A stretch of DNA of 60,132 nt from CAUTNH01 sp963540225 (GTDB lineage: Bacteria; Bacillota_I; Bacilli_A; Acholeplasmatales; Acholeplasmataceae): positions 1 to 60,132 of the forward strand of contig CAUTNH010000001.1 of the NCBI GenBank assembly GCA_963540225.1. Reading direction: 5' to 3'. Numbering within the stretch: position 1 is the stretch's first letter; each line of letters opens with the position of its first letter. The notes below the pieces were generated by a model. The model had not been told where the DNA came from and made no database searches. It worked only from the letters and a program-made list of their open reading frames with translations. The position numbers were made by a program, and so were the translations under genes. Below, piece after piece: positions 52,121-60,132 of the stretch.

Positions 52121-52242
52121 TTTTTAGGCTCTAGTTCAAAGTTTATGGTCACGGTAGAATTTAAAAAAAGAGAATTTAAAAAATATACCAATACCAATAA
52201 TTGATAAAGAGATTGAAAAAAGCAAAGCTCTTTTTGATTTGG
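52121..52242. repeat. Repeat copy and decayed sequence beside the ATPase gene
   Basis: CTCTAGTTCAAAGTTTATG (52129-52147) recurs exactly, in inverted orientation, at 60101-60119, and the match extends imperfectly to both sides. The rest of this gap has a short plus-strand frame (ENLKNIPIPIIDKEIEKSKA, then LFDLVICTK and stop) without a start or ribosome-binding site, which looks like a gene remnant. I cannot name the element. Confidence 0.55.
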
Positions 52243-53463
52243 TTATATGCACCAAATAGGTATTATTAGTGTTTCTTTATCAAGCGCTGAAATATTATCT
52301 GATGAGCAAATGATTGCCCCTTGACCAATAGGAATATTTGCTTTTTTAAGAATTTCTTTACTTTTGAGCATTCTTAAATTAGGGCTACTTGTTTTTTTAA
52401 TTTCTATAGGATGAAGCACACCGTTATAATCTAGTATTAAATCTATCTCATTTTGTTCTTTATCACGATAGTAGTAAACATTAAAGGGAATTCCAAGATT
52501 CAAGTAAGATTTCCTTATTTCATTTATCACATAATTTTCTAAGATAGCACCATTTATAGCGCTGTTTTGAAGTATTTCGGGCGTATGGTGCTTAGTAAGA
52601 TATGAAACAAGTCCAGTATCGAAAAAATACACTTTTCTTCTTTTAACCATTCTTTTTAATAGGTGATTTGAGTATGGATGTAGATAGTATATTATCTCAG
52701 CTTTTTCAAGTAAAAAAAGCCATCTTTTAGCAGTATCATCTGAAATATCTACATCTTTGGCAAGCGAGTGGATATTTAACTCTTGGGAATTTCTGCAGGC
52801 AACTGCTGTAATAAATTCCATAAATTTAAAATTATCTTTTAAAGATACTTCATCTTTTATATCTCTTGAAATATAAGTTTCGATGTAGCTTTTATAAAAA
52901 ATTTCTCTATTAGTAAACTTTTCGCTTAATAGTCCAGGCATTCCACCAGCAAAAATTCTTTTAAAAATCTCTGATATATTTACAGCTTTTTTAACTTTTA
53001 TTCTATCTTTAAGTTTAAAAAGATCAATCTCGAAATTAGCTTGATTTGATTTATCATAAAACTCATTTTGTGATAGTGATGTTAAATTTAAAATAGCAAC
53101 ACGACCAGCCATTGATTCCTTAGCAAGTCTCATAAGTTCAAACGATTGTGATCCAGTAAGCCAAAAACTATTAGATTTTGCGCCAGCATCAACTTGCATT
53201 TTTATATAACTAAAAAGTTCAGGTGCATATTGAACTTCATCTATTATTATAGGAGGAGTATAAACTTCTAAAAAGTATTTAGGATCCGTTTTAGCAAGGT
53301 TTCTTGCCTCATAATCATCTAGTGAAATAATTTTTCTATTTGGTTCGATATTTTTAAGTAGAGTTGTTTTCCCAACCTGTCTTGGTCCTACAACTAAAAC
53401 GCACGAATACTCGCTTGATACTTGTTTAAATAATTTTTCAATATCACGATTTATATATTCCAT
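52243..53463 (-). CDS. AAA_14/DUF4143 ATPase
   Basis: The 406-residue protein has Walker A VGPRQVGKTTLL (about residues 25-36), Walker B PPIIIDEVQYAPELF, sensor WLTGSQSFELM, and a C-terminal DUF4143 region (DTGLVSYLTKHHTP...ILENYVINEIRK, YYYRDKEQNEIDLIL, IEIKKTSS) with a PD-(D/E)xK-like E-D-E-K arrangement. The family is common, mobile and often duplicated, of unclear role. It has a strong promoter and AAGGAGG site, and is flanked by repeat and pseudogene sequence, so it was probably acquired. Confidence 0.88.
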   Translation of the reverse strand: MEYINRDIEKLFKQVSSEYSCVLVVGPRQVGKTTLLKNIEPNRKIISLDDYEARNLAKTDPKYFLEVYTPPIIIDEVQYAPELFSYIKMQVDAGAKSNSFWLTGSQSFELMRLAKESMAGRVAILNLTSLSQNEFYDKSNQANFEIDLFKLKDRIKVKKAVNISEIFKRIFAGGMPGLLSEKFTNREIFYKSYIETYISRDIKDEVSLKDNFKFMEFITAVACRNSQELNIHSLAKDVDISDDTAKRWLFLLEKAEIIYYLHPYSNHLLKRMVKRRKVYFFDTGLVSYLTKHHTPEILQNSAINGAILENYVINEIRKSYLNLGIPFNVYYYRDKEQNEIDLILDYNGVLHPIEIKKTSSPNLRMLKSKEILKKANIPIGQGAIICSSDNISALDKETLIIPIWCI

Positions 53464-53521
53464 AATTCCTCCTTAGTATTTTGTTTTTTTGTTTTTTTTG
53501 ACGAAAATGCGATATAATCTT

Positions 53522-53549
53522 ATTTTAGTCAAAAAAATAATTTTGTCAA
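53522..53549 (-). promoter_or_regulatory. Promoter of the AAA_14/DUF4143 ATPase gene
   Basis: TTGACA and TAAAAT are spaced by 16 bp on the minus strand. The leader is about 60 nt and T/A-rich. Confidence 0.75.
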
Positions 53550-53594
53550 GTTTAAAGACTAAAAATTTTATTTTTACATGTGAAATACAAAATA

Positions 53595-53623
53595 AAAAAA
53601 TCCCACCAAGCGGTAGATTTTTT
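53595..53623 (-). terminator. Terminator after the membrane-protein remnant
   Basis: AAAAATCTACC-GCTT-GGTGGGATTTTTTT forms a stem with one bulge and a T-run on the minus strand. Confidence 0.7.
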
Positions 53624-53673
53624 AAAAATTATTTTTTAAAGAACAGATTGGCTCTTCTCGCCCTTTTTTCTTC

Positions 53674-54262
53674 TTACTGCAAAATAATAATATATTTCAT
53701 ATATAAACCATACAGTAGCACCAATAAAAATAGTAGTCCAAGTGCCCAGTATGAAACCATATAACCATCATGACCTGATTTTTTAACTTTTAAAGTAGTT
53801 CCTAGATGGAATGGGATAAGTAGGAAATTTTCAAATGTAATTAGGGAGCCCGATACATAAGCATTAAATCCAATTGCAGCAGTAATTGCTATAATTGTTC
53901 CAATAAATTGAGTTGAAAATCTAACTAATAAAATAGCAACATCACCACCAGCAGCATTCCAGTTTACAGCTTGGAATATAACTAGGAATAACAATGTAAT
54001 AATAACTGGAATAAACGCCCATTTTCTTGTGATAGGTACTCTATCAGATGTTTTAAACCTTAGGATAAGTACCAAGATTATTAATTATTATTAAATAAAT
54101 TAAAATAAAAAATGAAGCAAATTCATAAGGATTATTTTTAATTACATCGCCAAAAGGCTTACCACTAACTCTTGCTGCCCAGATAAATGCTGATGTTGCA
54201 GGGATGGTTTCAGCAAATAATACAATTATCATTCCAACAAGTTCTTTACGTGCAAGAACTAA
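53674..54262 (-). pseudogene. Remnant of a polytopic membrane protein, truncated and frameshifted
   Basis: A frame starting just after an in-frame TAG reads LVLARKELVGMIIVLFAETI and continues to NNLGTYPKV before a stop; one base out of frame it continues as FKTSDRVPITRKWAFIPVII through several hydrophobic helices to YMKYIIILQ. The two parts join smoothly if one base is removed near CCTAAGGTTTAAAAC. The N-terminus is missing. I do not recognise the family; about five membrane helices remain. Flanking hairpins and the neighbouring ATPase suggest an eroding accessory spot. Confidence 0.7.
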
Positions 54263-54276
54263 CTAGTCTTGCATGT
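54248..54276. repeat. Inverted repeat at the truncation point of the remnant
   Basis: ACGTGCAAGA and TCTTGCATGT flank a 9-nt loop (ACTAACTAG), a 10-bp stem with one G-U. It lies exactly where the membrane-protein remnant loses its frame, so it could be a scar of the event that truncated it. Confidence 0.45.
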
Positions 54277-54312
54277 AATCCATTATTAAAATTAAGTAGT
54301 ATTTAATTAAAT

Positions 54313-56460
54313 CTATTTAGTTTTAGACTTGTTTTCTTTTCTAGAGTCTTTTTTAGAATCGTTTAAAGCATCTTTTCTTGATAGATCAATTCTTCCTTGA
54401 TTATCAATATCAATACATTTAACAATAACTTGATCACCAATTTTTAAAACACTTTCAACTTTTTCAATTCTTTCATTAGCTATTTTTGATATATGTAAAA
54501 GTCCTTCACAACCAGGCCATAATTCAACAAATGCACCATAGTTTTCAATTCTTTTTACAACACCCTCATATACTTCTCCAACCTTAGCCTCTCTTACTAA
54601 ATCAGAAATTGTATTTAATGTTTTATTAACTACATCAAGTGATTCATGCATAATATAAATTTTTCCATCTTGTTCAATGTCTATTTTTACATTATCATTA
54701 TCTTCAATAATCTTATTTATAACTTTTCCGCCAGCACCAATAACATCTTTTATCTTATCAGGGTTTATTAAAAGCATTTTAACTTTTGGAGCATATTTAG
54801 AAACTTTATCTCTTGGTGCTTTAATTGTATCAGTTATAACTTTTAAAATTTGCATTCTAGCCTCTTTTGCTTGTGCAAGGGCTTCTTTTAGGATCTTTTC
54901 ATTTATTCCTTTTATTTTTATATCCATTTGTAGTGCAGTAATACCTTTATCAGTTCCTGCAACTTTAAAATCCATATCACCAAGATGGTCTTCAAGACCT
55001 TGAATATCAGTTAAAATTGTATAATCTTTATCTTTTGCAATAAGTCCCATTGCAATTCCTGCGACAGGTGATTTAATAGGAACACCAGCAGCCATAAGTG
55101 ATAGTGTGGCAGAGCACACTGTTGCCATTGAGCTTGAACCATTAGATTCTAAAATTTCGGATACAACTCTTATAGTATATGGAAAATCATCTTCACTTGG
55201 TAAAATTGGTAGTATTGCTCTTCTTGCAAGATTACCATGACCTATTTCTCTTCTTCCAGGAGAACCATATTTTCCGGTCTCACCAACTGAAAAAGGCGGG
55301 AAATTATAATGAAGTAAAAATCTTTTCTTCTCTTCAAATGATAAATCATCAATAATTTGGCTATCAGCAAGTCCACCTAATGTAACAACTCCAAGTGATT
55401 GAGTTTGCCCACGAGTAAAAAGAGCACTACCATGAGGACGAGGCAGTAAATCTATTTTTGCAGATAGTGGTCTTATTTGATTTATCTTTCTTCCATCTGG
55501 TCTTATTTTATCTTTTGTAATTAGTTCTCTAAAAACAGTCTCAATAACATCTTCTATTGCTTGATCGTTTAAAAATTTATAATAGATTTCATCTTTTTCA
55601 TCTTTAATAAATTCTTTTGAACTTTGCATTAGCTCTTCCATATATTTTTCTTTTAAATTAAACATTGCCTCATCACGAGCTTGCTTGTCAAATACAAGTA
55701 GGGCTTTCTTAAATTCATCTCTTGTTTGTTTTAAAAGATCTTCTACTTTTTTACTATCTGCAATTATTAGTTTAGGTTCTGGTTTATTTGGTTTTAGTTC
55801 TTTAATAATTTTTTCTTGGAATTCAACGATTTTTTTAATTTCTTCATGAGCAAACATAATTGCCTCAAGCATAGTTTTTTCAGATACTTCAAATGCACCT
55901 GATTCAACCATATTTATTGCTTGTTTTGTTCCTGCAACTGATAGCTCAATTAAATTGTTTTCTAGTTTTTCAAAATTAGGATTTATTAAAAACTTTCCAT
56001 CCTTATATCCAATATTAACACCTGCGATAGGACCTTCAAAAGGAACTTCTGAAATCATTAAGGCAATACTTGAGCCAATTAAAGCCGCCATTTCAGTAGA
56101 CGCATCAGGATCACTTGAAATAACTGTATTAACTACTTGAACCTCATCTTGATATCCCTTTGGAAAAAGTGGTCTTATAGGTCTATCAATTACACGTGAT
56201 GCTAGTGTTTCTTTTTCTGTTGGTCTTCCTTCACGACGCAAAAATCCACCAGGTATTTTCCCACCTGCATATAATCTTTCTTGATAAATTACCATAAGAG
56301 GAAAAAAATCTCTTATCTCTTCTGATTCTTTATGGCAGACAGTTGATAATACTGCGCTTTCACCATATCTTACAAGACATGCTCCAGAGGCCTGCTTTGC
56401 AAGTTCTCCAAACTCTACAACAAGCACTCGTCCGCCTATTGTTGTTTCAAATTTTTTCAT
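54313..56460 (-). CDS. pnp: Polynucleotide phosphorylase
   Basis: PNPase is a phosphorolytic 3'-5' exoribonuclease. Two RNase PH domains (starting VEFGELAKQASGACLVRYG, and DGRKINQIRPLSAKIDLLPR), the KH motif VIGAGGKVINKII and the S1 domain GEVYEGVVKRIENYGAFVEL are in order over 715 residues. The tail is basic and Ser/Lys-rich. AAAGGAGATATAAA precedes the ATG. It follows rpsO past an intrinsic terminator, the classical rpsO-pnp arrangement. Confidence 0.98.
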   Translation of the reverse strand: MKKFETTIGGRVLVVEFGELAKQASGACLVRYGESAVLSTVCHKESEEIRDFFPLMVIYQERLYAGGKIPGGFLRREGRPTEKETLASRVIDRPIRPLFPKGYQDEVQVVNTVISSDPDASTEMAALIGSSIALMISEVPFEGPIAGVNIGYKDGKFLINPNFEKLENNLIELSVAGTKQAINMVESGAFEVSEKTMLEAIMFAHEEIKKIVEFQEKIIKELKPNKPEPKLIIADSKKVEDLLKQTRDEFKKALLVFDKQARDEAMFNLKEKYMEELMQSSKEFIKDEKDEIYYKFLNDQAIEDVIETVFRELITKDKIRPDGRKINQIRPLSAKIDLLPRPHGSALFTRGQTQSLGVVTLGGLADSQIIDDLSFEEKKRFLLHYNFPPFSVGETGKYGSPGRREIGHGNLARRAILPILPSEDDFPYTIRVVSEILESNGSSSMATVCSATLSLMAAGVPIKSPVAGIAMGLIAKDKDYTILTDIQGLEDHLGDMDFKVAGTDKGITALQMDIKIKGINEKILKEALAQAKEARMQILKVITDTIKAPRDKVSKYAPKVKMLLINPDKIKDVIGAGGKVINKIIEDNDNVKIDIEQDGKIYIMHESLDVVNKTLNTISDLVREAKVGEVYEGVVKRIENYGAFVELWPGCEGLLHISKIANERIEKVESVLKIGDQVIVKCIDIDNQGRIDLSRKDALNDSKKDSRKENKSKTK

Positions 56461-56478
56461 TTTATATCTCCTTTTTTT

Positions 56479-56503
56479 AAAAAAAATAAGACTTATGTCT
56501 TAT
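56479..56503 (-). terminator. Terminator between rpsO and pnp, overlapping the rpsO stop
   Basis: ATAAGAC-ATAA-GTCTTAT is followed by TTTTTTT on the minus strand. The 5' arm contains the rpsO stop codon. Readthrough or a hidden promoter must supply pnp. Confidence 0.75.
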
Positions 56504-56769
56504 CTTCTTAGTCCTAATTTTTCAATTAACGCTTGGTATTTAGTAAGGCTTTTATCTTTTAAATAAGCAAGTAGTTTTTTTCTATGTCCTACTAAAACAA
56601 AAAGTCCACGTTTGCTGTGAAAATCTTTTGGATGTTCTTTTAAATGCTTATTTAATGCATTTATTTGCTCTGTTAAAAGTGCTACTTGAACCTCAGTTGA
56701 ACCAGTATCTTTTTTGCCTTGCGCAAATTCTTTAATAATTTTTTCTTTTTCTTCTTTTGTAAGTGCCAT
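56500..56769 (-). CDS. rpsO: 30S ribosomal protein S15
   Basis: The 89-residue protein has KDTGSTEVQVALLTEQINALNKHLKEH and SKRGLFVLVGHRKKLLAYLK, diagnostic of S15, which binds the central domain of 16S rRNA and in several bacteria represses its own synthesis through the leader. AAAGGAG lies upstream. Confidence 0.98.
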   Translation of the reverse strand: MALTKEEKEKIIKEFAQGKKDTGSTEVQVALLTEQINALNKHLKEHPKDFHSKRGLFVLVGHRKKLLAYLKDKSLTKYQALIEKLGLRR

Positions 56770-56837
56770 AATAATATCTCCTTTTCATAGCATATCCTAG
56801 TAATAGGTTGCACCATTCCTAAAACAAAGATAGCAAT

Positions 56838-56877
56838 TTATACTTTTAAAGTATAACACAAATTTATTATTTATCAA
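56838..56877 (-). promoter_or_regulatory. rpsO promoter with palindrome over the -10
   Basis: TTGATA and TGT-TATACT are spaced by 16 bp. A 19-nt palindrome, TTATACTTTTAAAGTATAA, covers the -10 and the start of the transcript, so it could be an operator or a 5'-end hairpin. The leader of about 70 nt before rpsO may carry an S15 site. Confidence 0.6.
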
Positions 56878-56879
56878 AA

Positions 56880-57203
56880 TTAAAACTTTTTATACTTTTC
56901 AATATCTATTATAAAGCATGTTGCTCCACCTACTTCAACTTCAATTGGAAGTGATGAAAAAGCACCAAATTCATTAACAATAGTATTTGGAACAATAGCC
57001 TTTCTTTTTTTAGTATATTGCTCAATTAAATTTAGTGTTGAATCAACTAAATCATCCTCTACCCCAAGCAAAAATGTAGCATTCCTTGCCCTTAAAAAAC
57101 CACTTGTTGTAGAAAGTCTTGTTGCAATTAAGCCATTTTCAACAAATACTTTCTGAACTCTATTAGCATCATCGTTTGAAATTATTGCTATTATCATTTT
57201 CAT
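56880..57203 (-). CDS. darA: c-di-AMP receptor DarA (PII-like)
   Basis: The 107-residue protein has MKMIIAIISNDDANRVQKVF, then RLSTTSGFLRARNATFLLGVED, matching the DarA/PstA c-di-AMP receptor signature (tGGFLr-GNtTlLiG). DarA is a trimeric PII-like protein; its targets are unclear, but c-di-AMP controls osmolyte and cell-wall balance in Firmicutes. It follows ribF by one base, an unusual neighbour, and no terminator separates it from the rpsO promoter. Confidence 0.88.
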   Translation of the reverse strand: MKMIIAIISNDDANRVQKVFVENGLIATRLSTTSGFLRARNATFLLGVEDDLVDSTLNLIEQYTKKRKAIVPNTIVNEFGAFSSLPIEVEVGGATCFIIDIEKYKKF

Positions 57204-57204
57204 A

Positions 57205-58086
57205 TTATAAACCTTCTTCTTTTATTATTTTTAAAGATTCTTCTAAATCGTTATTTAGCTGATTTATTAAATCATATTTATTGTTAAATTTTATTTCATC
57301 TCTTAACTTTTTTAAATAAACTACTTTTACATTTTTATTATAAATATTTTTATTAAAATTTATAATATAAGCCTCTAGTCTTATTTTTTTTTGCATATTT
57401 ATGCTTGGATTATAGCCTATATTTATTATAGTATAATATCTTAAATCACCTATATAAATATATCCAAGATATACCCCGTTTGGAGGGATAACTTTATTCT
57501 TATAATCTATATTTGCTGTTCTATATCCTAGTTTTCTTCCTATTTTATTTCCCCTTACAACCTTACCTGATGTGTAAAAAGAATATCCTAGATATTTTTT
57601 TGCTAAAAAAATATCTCCTTCTTTTATAATTTTTTTTACCATTGTTGAAGAAACTTTATTATCATCAATATATAAATCAGGTGCAACTAACACATCAAAA
57701 TATTTTTTTAATAAAGTAATATCACCTTTATTATCTAACCCAAATTTAAAATCGCTTCCTGCTACAATTTTTTTAACTCCTACATTAGTTAAATAAGTGC
57801 AAAAAGAATCGGCAGTTATATTTTTTATATTTTTACTATATCTTATGACAATTAAATAATCTATTAAATTATTTTTAAAATATTCTATTTTATCGTTAAG
57901 TGATATTATTTCATTTTCATCTTTTAAATTATTTAAAAATGTAAAAACTACTTTCTTTTCGCTACTTTTTTTTAATATATTTATAACGTTTTTATGACCT
58001 GTATGAAAACCGTCAAAATTTCCTATTGTCGCAATAGAATTATTTATTTTTATTTTCTTTAATTTTTCCAAATATATTATCTTTAT
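57205..58086 (-). CDS. ribF: Bifunctional riboflavin kinase/FAD synthetase, probable AUA start
   Basis: RibF makes FMN and FAD. The FAD-synthetase domain has ATIGNFDGFHTGHKNVI and the kinase domain VVRGNKIGRKLGYRTANIDYKNKVIPPNGVY, over about 293 residues. The first canonical start in frame is a TTG without ribosome-binding site. Five codons upstream, an ATA sits 3 nt after AGGTGAT, exactly where this genome places ATG (AGGTGATAATATG), and it yields xKIIYLEKLKK, like homologous N-termini (MKIIyle). I therefore place the start at AUA, with moderate confidence. The site overlaps the truB stop. Confidence 0.9.
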   Translation of the reverse strand: MKIIYLEKLKKIKINNSIATIGNFDGFHTGHKNVINILKKSSEKKVVFTFLNNLKDENEIISLNDKIEYFKNNLIDYLIVIRYSKNIKNITADSFCTYLTNVGVKKIVAGSDFKFGLDNKGDITLLKKYFDVLVAPDLYIDDNKVSSTMVKKIIKEGDIFLAKKYLGYSFYTSGKVVRGNKIGRKLGYRTANIDYKNKVIPPNGVYLGYIYIGDLRYYTIINIGYNPSINMQKKIRLEAYIINFNKNIYNKNVKVVYLKKLRDEIKFNNKYDLINQLNNDLEESLKIIKEEGL

Positions 58087-58094
58087 AATATCAC

Positions 58095-58913
58095 CTACAA
58101 AATTAAAAGAGGTTTATAATCATTAGGTTTATTTTTTTTATATATTGCAACTAACTTATCATCACTTATTATTTGAATAAAATCACAATTATTATCTAGC
58201 ATAAGATGAACACCATTTTTTATTTTATCTAGCATATCATATTTGATTATATGTTTTTTTATATTTAAAATATCTAATACCTCTTCAATGCCATATTCTT
58301 TATTATTTTTTGCTAATTTAAACGGACCAATTTCTTCTCTTTTTAATTTATTGCAGGTTGCGATTGTATTATTATTTAGTTTTGCAAAATCCTCAATAAG
58401 TGTCCTAATATAAGTTCCTTTTGATACTTTAGCAATAAATCCATAACTAAAATTTTTTTTCTTTGATATATTAAAATCATATATTTTAACCTTTGTTGGT
58501 AAAATTGAAAAATCCATATTATTTCTTTTTAACTTATATGCAGAAATACCATTTATCTTTTTAGCCGAATATCCCGGTGGAACTTGCATATAAGTATAAT
58601 TTTTTAAACATACTATATTTTCCATATTTATATCTATATCATTTTCTAAAATTATGTTCCCTGTGATATCTGCTGTATCAGTTTTTATTTTAGCAATAAA
58701 TGAACCAGAATATTTTTTATCTAAATTTAAAAATAAATCAGATAATTTAGTAGCCCTGCCAATTAGAATAATAACAAGACCGCAAGCAAATGGATCAAGC
58801 GTTCCCGTATGACCTATTTTTATTTTTTTATTATCTATACTCTTTTTTATATCTCTTATTAAATCATAAGTGGTTATACCACTTTTTTTATTAACTAATA
58901 ATATTTTATCCAT
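58095..58913 (-). CDS. truB: tRNA pseudouridine-55 synthase TruB
   Basis: TruB makes the T-loop pseudouridine of tRNAs. It starts MDKILLVNKKSGITTYDLI, has GHTGTLDPFACGLVIILIGRATK with the catalytic Asp, and RTLIEDFAK. The length of 272 residues is slightly short of the usual ~300. It starts one base inside the rsmE stop and its TAG is part of the ribF ribosome-binding site. Confidence 0.95.
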   Translation of the reverse strand: MDKILLVNKKSGITTYDLIRDIKKSIDNKKIKIGHTGTLDPFACGLVIILIGRATKLSDLFLNLDKKYSGSFIAKIKTDTADITGNIILENDIDINMENIVCLKNYTYMQVPPGYSAKKINGISAYKLKRNNMDFSILPTKVKIYDFNISKKKNFSYGFIAKVSKGTYIRTLIEDFAKLNNNTIATCNKLKREEIGPFKLAKNNKEYGIEEVLDILNIKKHIIKYDMLDKIKNGVHLMLDNNCDFIQIISDDKLVAIYKKNKPNDYKPLLIL

Positions 58914-59608
58914 TACTCAAGAGATTGCTTTAAATAAGAAAGTGCTGAAAGACAAGCACATTCAGCTTTTAAGATATTTTTTCCAAGTGAGATAATTTTA
59001 GCATTTTTTAACTTGCTAAAAAATGATATTTCACTATCACTAAAACCACCCTCAGGTCCAACTACAACTAAAATTTTATCTTTTTTATCTATTTCTTTTA
59101 TTAGATCTTTTAACATCAGATTTTTTTCATTTTCATAGCAGATAAAAATTTTATCAAAATTTTCAAAATCATACTCTTTTAAACTTTTATAATATGAAAT
59201 ATCAGGGTATTTAAATAAATTAGCAACCTCTGCAGCTTCTTTTGAAATTTTTATAATTCTTTCTTTTTTCTTTAAAAAGTCAAAGTTTTTTACTATTGTT
59301 CTATTAAAAGTAATAAAGTCTATTTTACATGCTCCAAACATAGTCGCATACTTTACTACAAACTCATTATTATCTTTTTTAAGTAGTCCTTGGAGAATAG
59401 TTATATCTAAATTAAAACTATCAATAAGCTTATCTATTTTTTTATAATATACATTATTATTTTTATAATATATCTCGCAAGTATAACATTCATTATTAAA
59501 ACAGACAACTACTTTGTCTTTGTTTTTTAACTTAATTACATCTTTTATGTGATGCGAATTTTCTTTATCAAATTGTCCTGTATCATCATTTATAAAATAT
59601 CTTTGCAT
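58913..59608 (-). CDS. rsmE: 16S rRNA (uracil1498-N3)-methyltransferase RsmE
   Basis: RsmE is a SPOUT methyltransferase acting on U1498 of 16S rRNA. The N-terminal PUA-like domain starts MQRYFINDDTGQF and includes HHIKDVIKLKNKDKVVV. The knot region has LVVVGPEGGFSDSEISFF and SLGKNILKAECACLSAL. The length of 231 residues is typical. A TATAAT lies 18 nt upstream. It heads rsmE-truB-ribF-darA. Confidence 0.95.
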   Translation of the reverse strand: MQRYFINDDTGQFDKENSHHIKDVIKLKNKDKVVVCFNNECYTCEIYYKNNNVYYKKIDKLIDSFNLDITILQGLLKKDNNEFVVKYATMFGACKIDFITFNRTIVKNFDFLKKKERIIKISKEAAEVANLFKYPDISYYKSLKEYDFENFDKIFICYENEKNLMLKDLIKEIDKKDKILVVVGPEGGFSDSEISFFSKLKNAKIISLGKNILKAECACLSALSYLKQSLE

Positions 59609-59708
59609 TTTAACCTACTTTTATATATTATACACTCATTAAATAATTTAACATTAAAATTAAAATACAAAATATTTTTACATTTACATAAGTTTACTTA
59701 TTCTGTGA

Positions 59709-59939
59709 TTAAATATTTTTATTAAATATTGTGTTATATAAAAACTCAATATCTATTATTTTTTCAAGAAATGGTTGTAGTTTATTACCTAAACTTGACA
59801 ATAGAATTAAAAAAAACGAATAAGAAATATTATTTTTTTTAATAAGTGCATCATAAAGATACTTCGGATTTAAATTCGTGAGGTTTTGTTTGAGTTCTCT
59901 TTTAATTTTATTTTTTTCTATTTTAGATACCAAAATCAT
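59709..59939 (-). CDS. Small hypothetical protein
   Basis: A TAGGAGG ribosome-binding site 6 nt before the ATG supports this 76-residue gene. The product is Lys/Asn-rich at the N-terminus, with a mostly helical, leucine- and isoleucine-rich middle (SYSFFLILLSSLGNKLQPFLEKI). It could be a small membrane-associated protein. I recognise no family, and it stands alone, before rsmE. Confidence 0.55.
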   Translation of the reverse strand: MILVSKIEKNKIKRELKQNLTNLNPKYLYDALIKKNNISYSFFLILLSSLGNKLQPFLEKIIDIEFLYNTIFNKNI

Positions 59940-60132
59940 ACTATCCTCCTATATTTTCTATAAATATAGTAGTAAATTATGAAAAAATTACTTTTTTAAT
60001 GCTATCTTATAATGTTAATGCAATTAAAGCTTTTTACAATTTTATGAAGTTAAAAGAGCCTTTAAAAATGTAATATGTTGGAGTTTAAAACTAGTTAGAA
60101 CATAAACTTTGAACTAGAGTCTAAATAAAAAG
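59940..60132. other. Intergenic window end with inverted copy of the 52.1-kb repeat
   Basis: No gene is seen. CATAAACTTTGAACTAGAG (60101-60119) is the exact inverse of the 52129-52147 repeat. The last 100 bp are AT-rich and run out of the window, so this may be the end of a repeat family or insertion element. Confidence 0.5.

Noticed and set aside
52148..52242. HsdS or transposase remnant
   Set aside because: The short frame (IPIPIIDKEIEKSKA) is too little to assign to any family.
53489..53764. Plus-strand frame of 91 codons beside the ATPase promoter
   Set aside because: It has no ribosome-binding site, overlaps the ATPase promoter and the membrane-protein remnant, and its sequence is low-complexity.

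Overview
The window is a very AT-rich, gene-dense stretch of a low-GC Gram-positive-type bacterium. UGA is a stop codon (it ends rbfA and hydE) and tryptophan is read from UGG, so this is not a code-4 Mycoplasma. The gene set points to a reduced, fermentative, probably host-associated lineage of the Bacilli/Mycoplasmatota (RF39-, Acholeplasma- or Erysipelotrichia-like): short IF2, no ylxR, YneF, a DarA-type c-di-AMP receptor, PepC, PepV, NagA/NagB and the [FeFe]-hydrogenase maturases. The taxonomy is inference; no rRNA is present.

Layout. About 1-6.9 kb is a translation block on the minus strand: tRNA-Gly, an attenuator-like leader, infC-rpmI-rplT, then rimP-nusA-ylxQ-infB-rbfA and the N-terminal half of priA. 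About 7-8.2 kb holds tRNA-Cys, tmRNA and two small plus-strand genes. About 8.2-17.5 kb holds yneF, rsmD, an M42 peptidase, an unknown membrane-protein pair, the sir2-acpP-leuS operon, and a CPA2 antiporter with a PII-like partner. About 17.5-21.9 kb is the str operon (rpsL-rpsG-fusA, then tuf with its own promoter). About 22-33 kb holds pepV-thyA-folA-plsC, the TM1266-hydE-hydG-hydF operon, recA, pgsA, rpsT, dnaQ-like and holA. About 33-46.7 kb is more accessory: a 1390-residue anchored surface protein paired with a cytoplasmic coiled-coil protein, nagA-nagB with a trailing tRNA-Arg, two exported proteins (one with CBM5/12-like repeats), sdaA-trmK, a peroxiredoxin with a 19-cysteine N-terminal tail, and pepC. 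About 46.8-54.3 kb holds tandem lipoproteins (one frameshifted), coaD, a HAD hydrolase, an AAA_14/DUF4143 ATPase, and a decayed membrane-protein gene. About 54.3-59.9 kb is rsmE-truB-ribF-darA-rpsO-pnp.

Genes are packed with 4-nt ATGA overlaps. Several terminator stems include the last codons of the gene they end. Most promoters I can see are extended -10 elements (TGn then TATAAT or TAAAAT). At several genes the start ATG lies only 6-7 nt after the -10 with no Shine-Dalgarno, which suggests leaderless mRNAs. Three starts look non-standard or were corrected by ribosome-binding-site evidence: infC at AUU, ribF probably at AUA, rimP at TTG.

The strongest candidates for something undescribed are the metallothionein-like tail fused to a peroxiredoxin, the giant anchored surface protein with its HeH/coiled-coil cytoplasmic partner, a sirtuin without zinc cysteines in an operon with an acyl carrier protein, a PriA lacking Walker A, and an L20 with a histone-H1-like tail.
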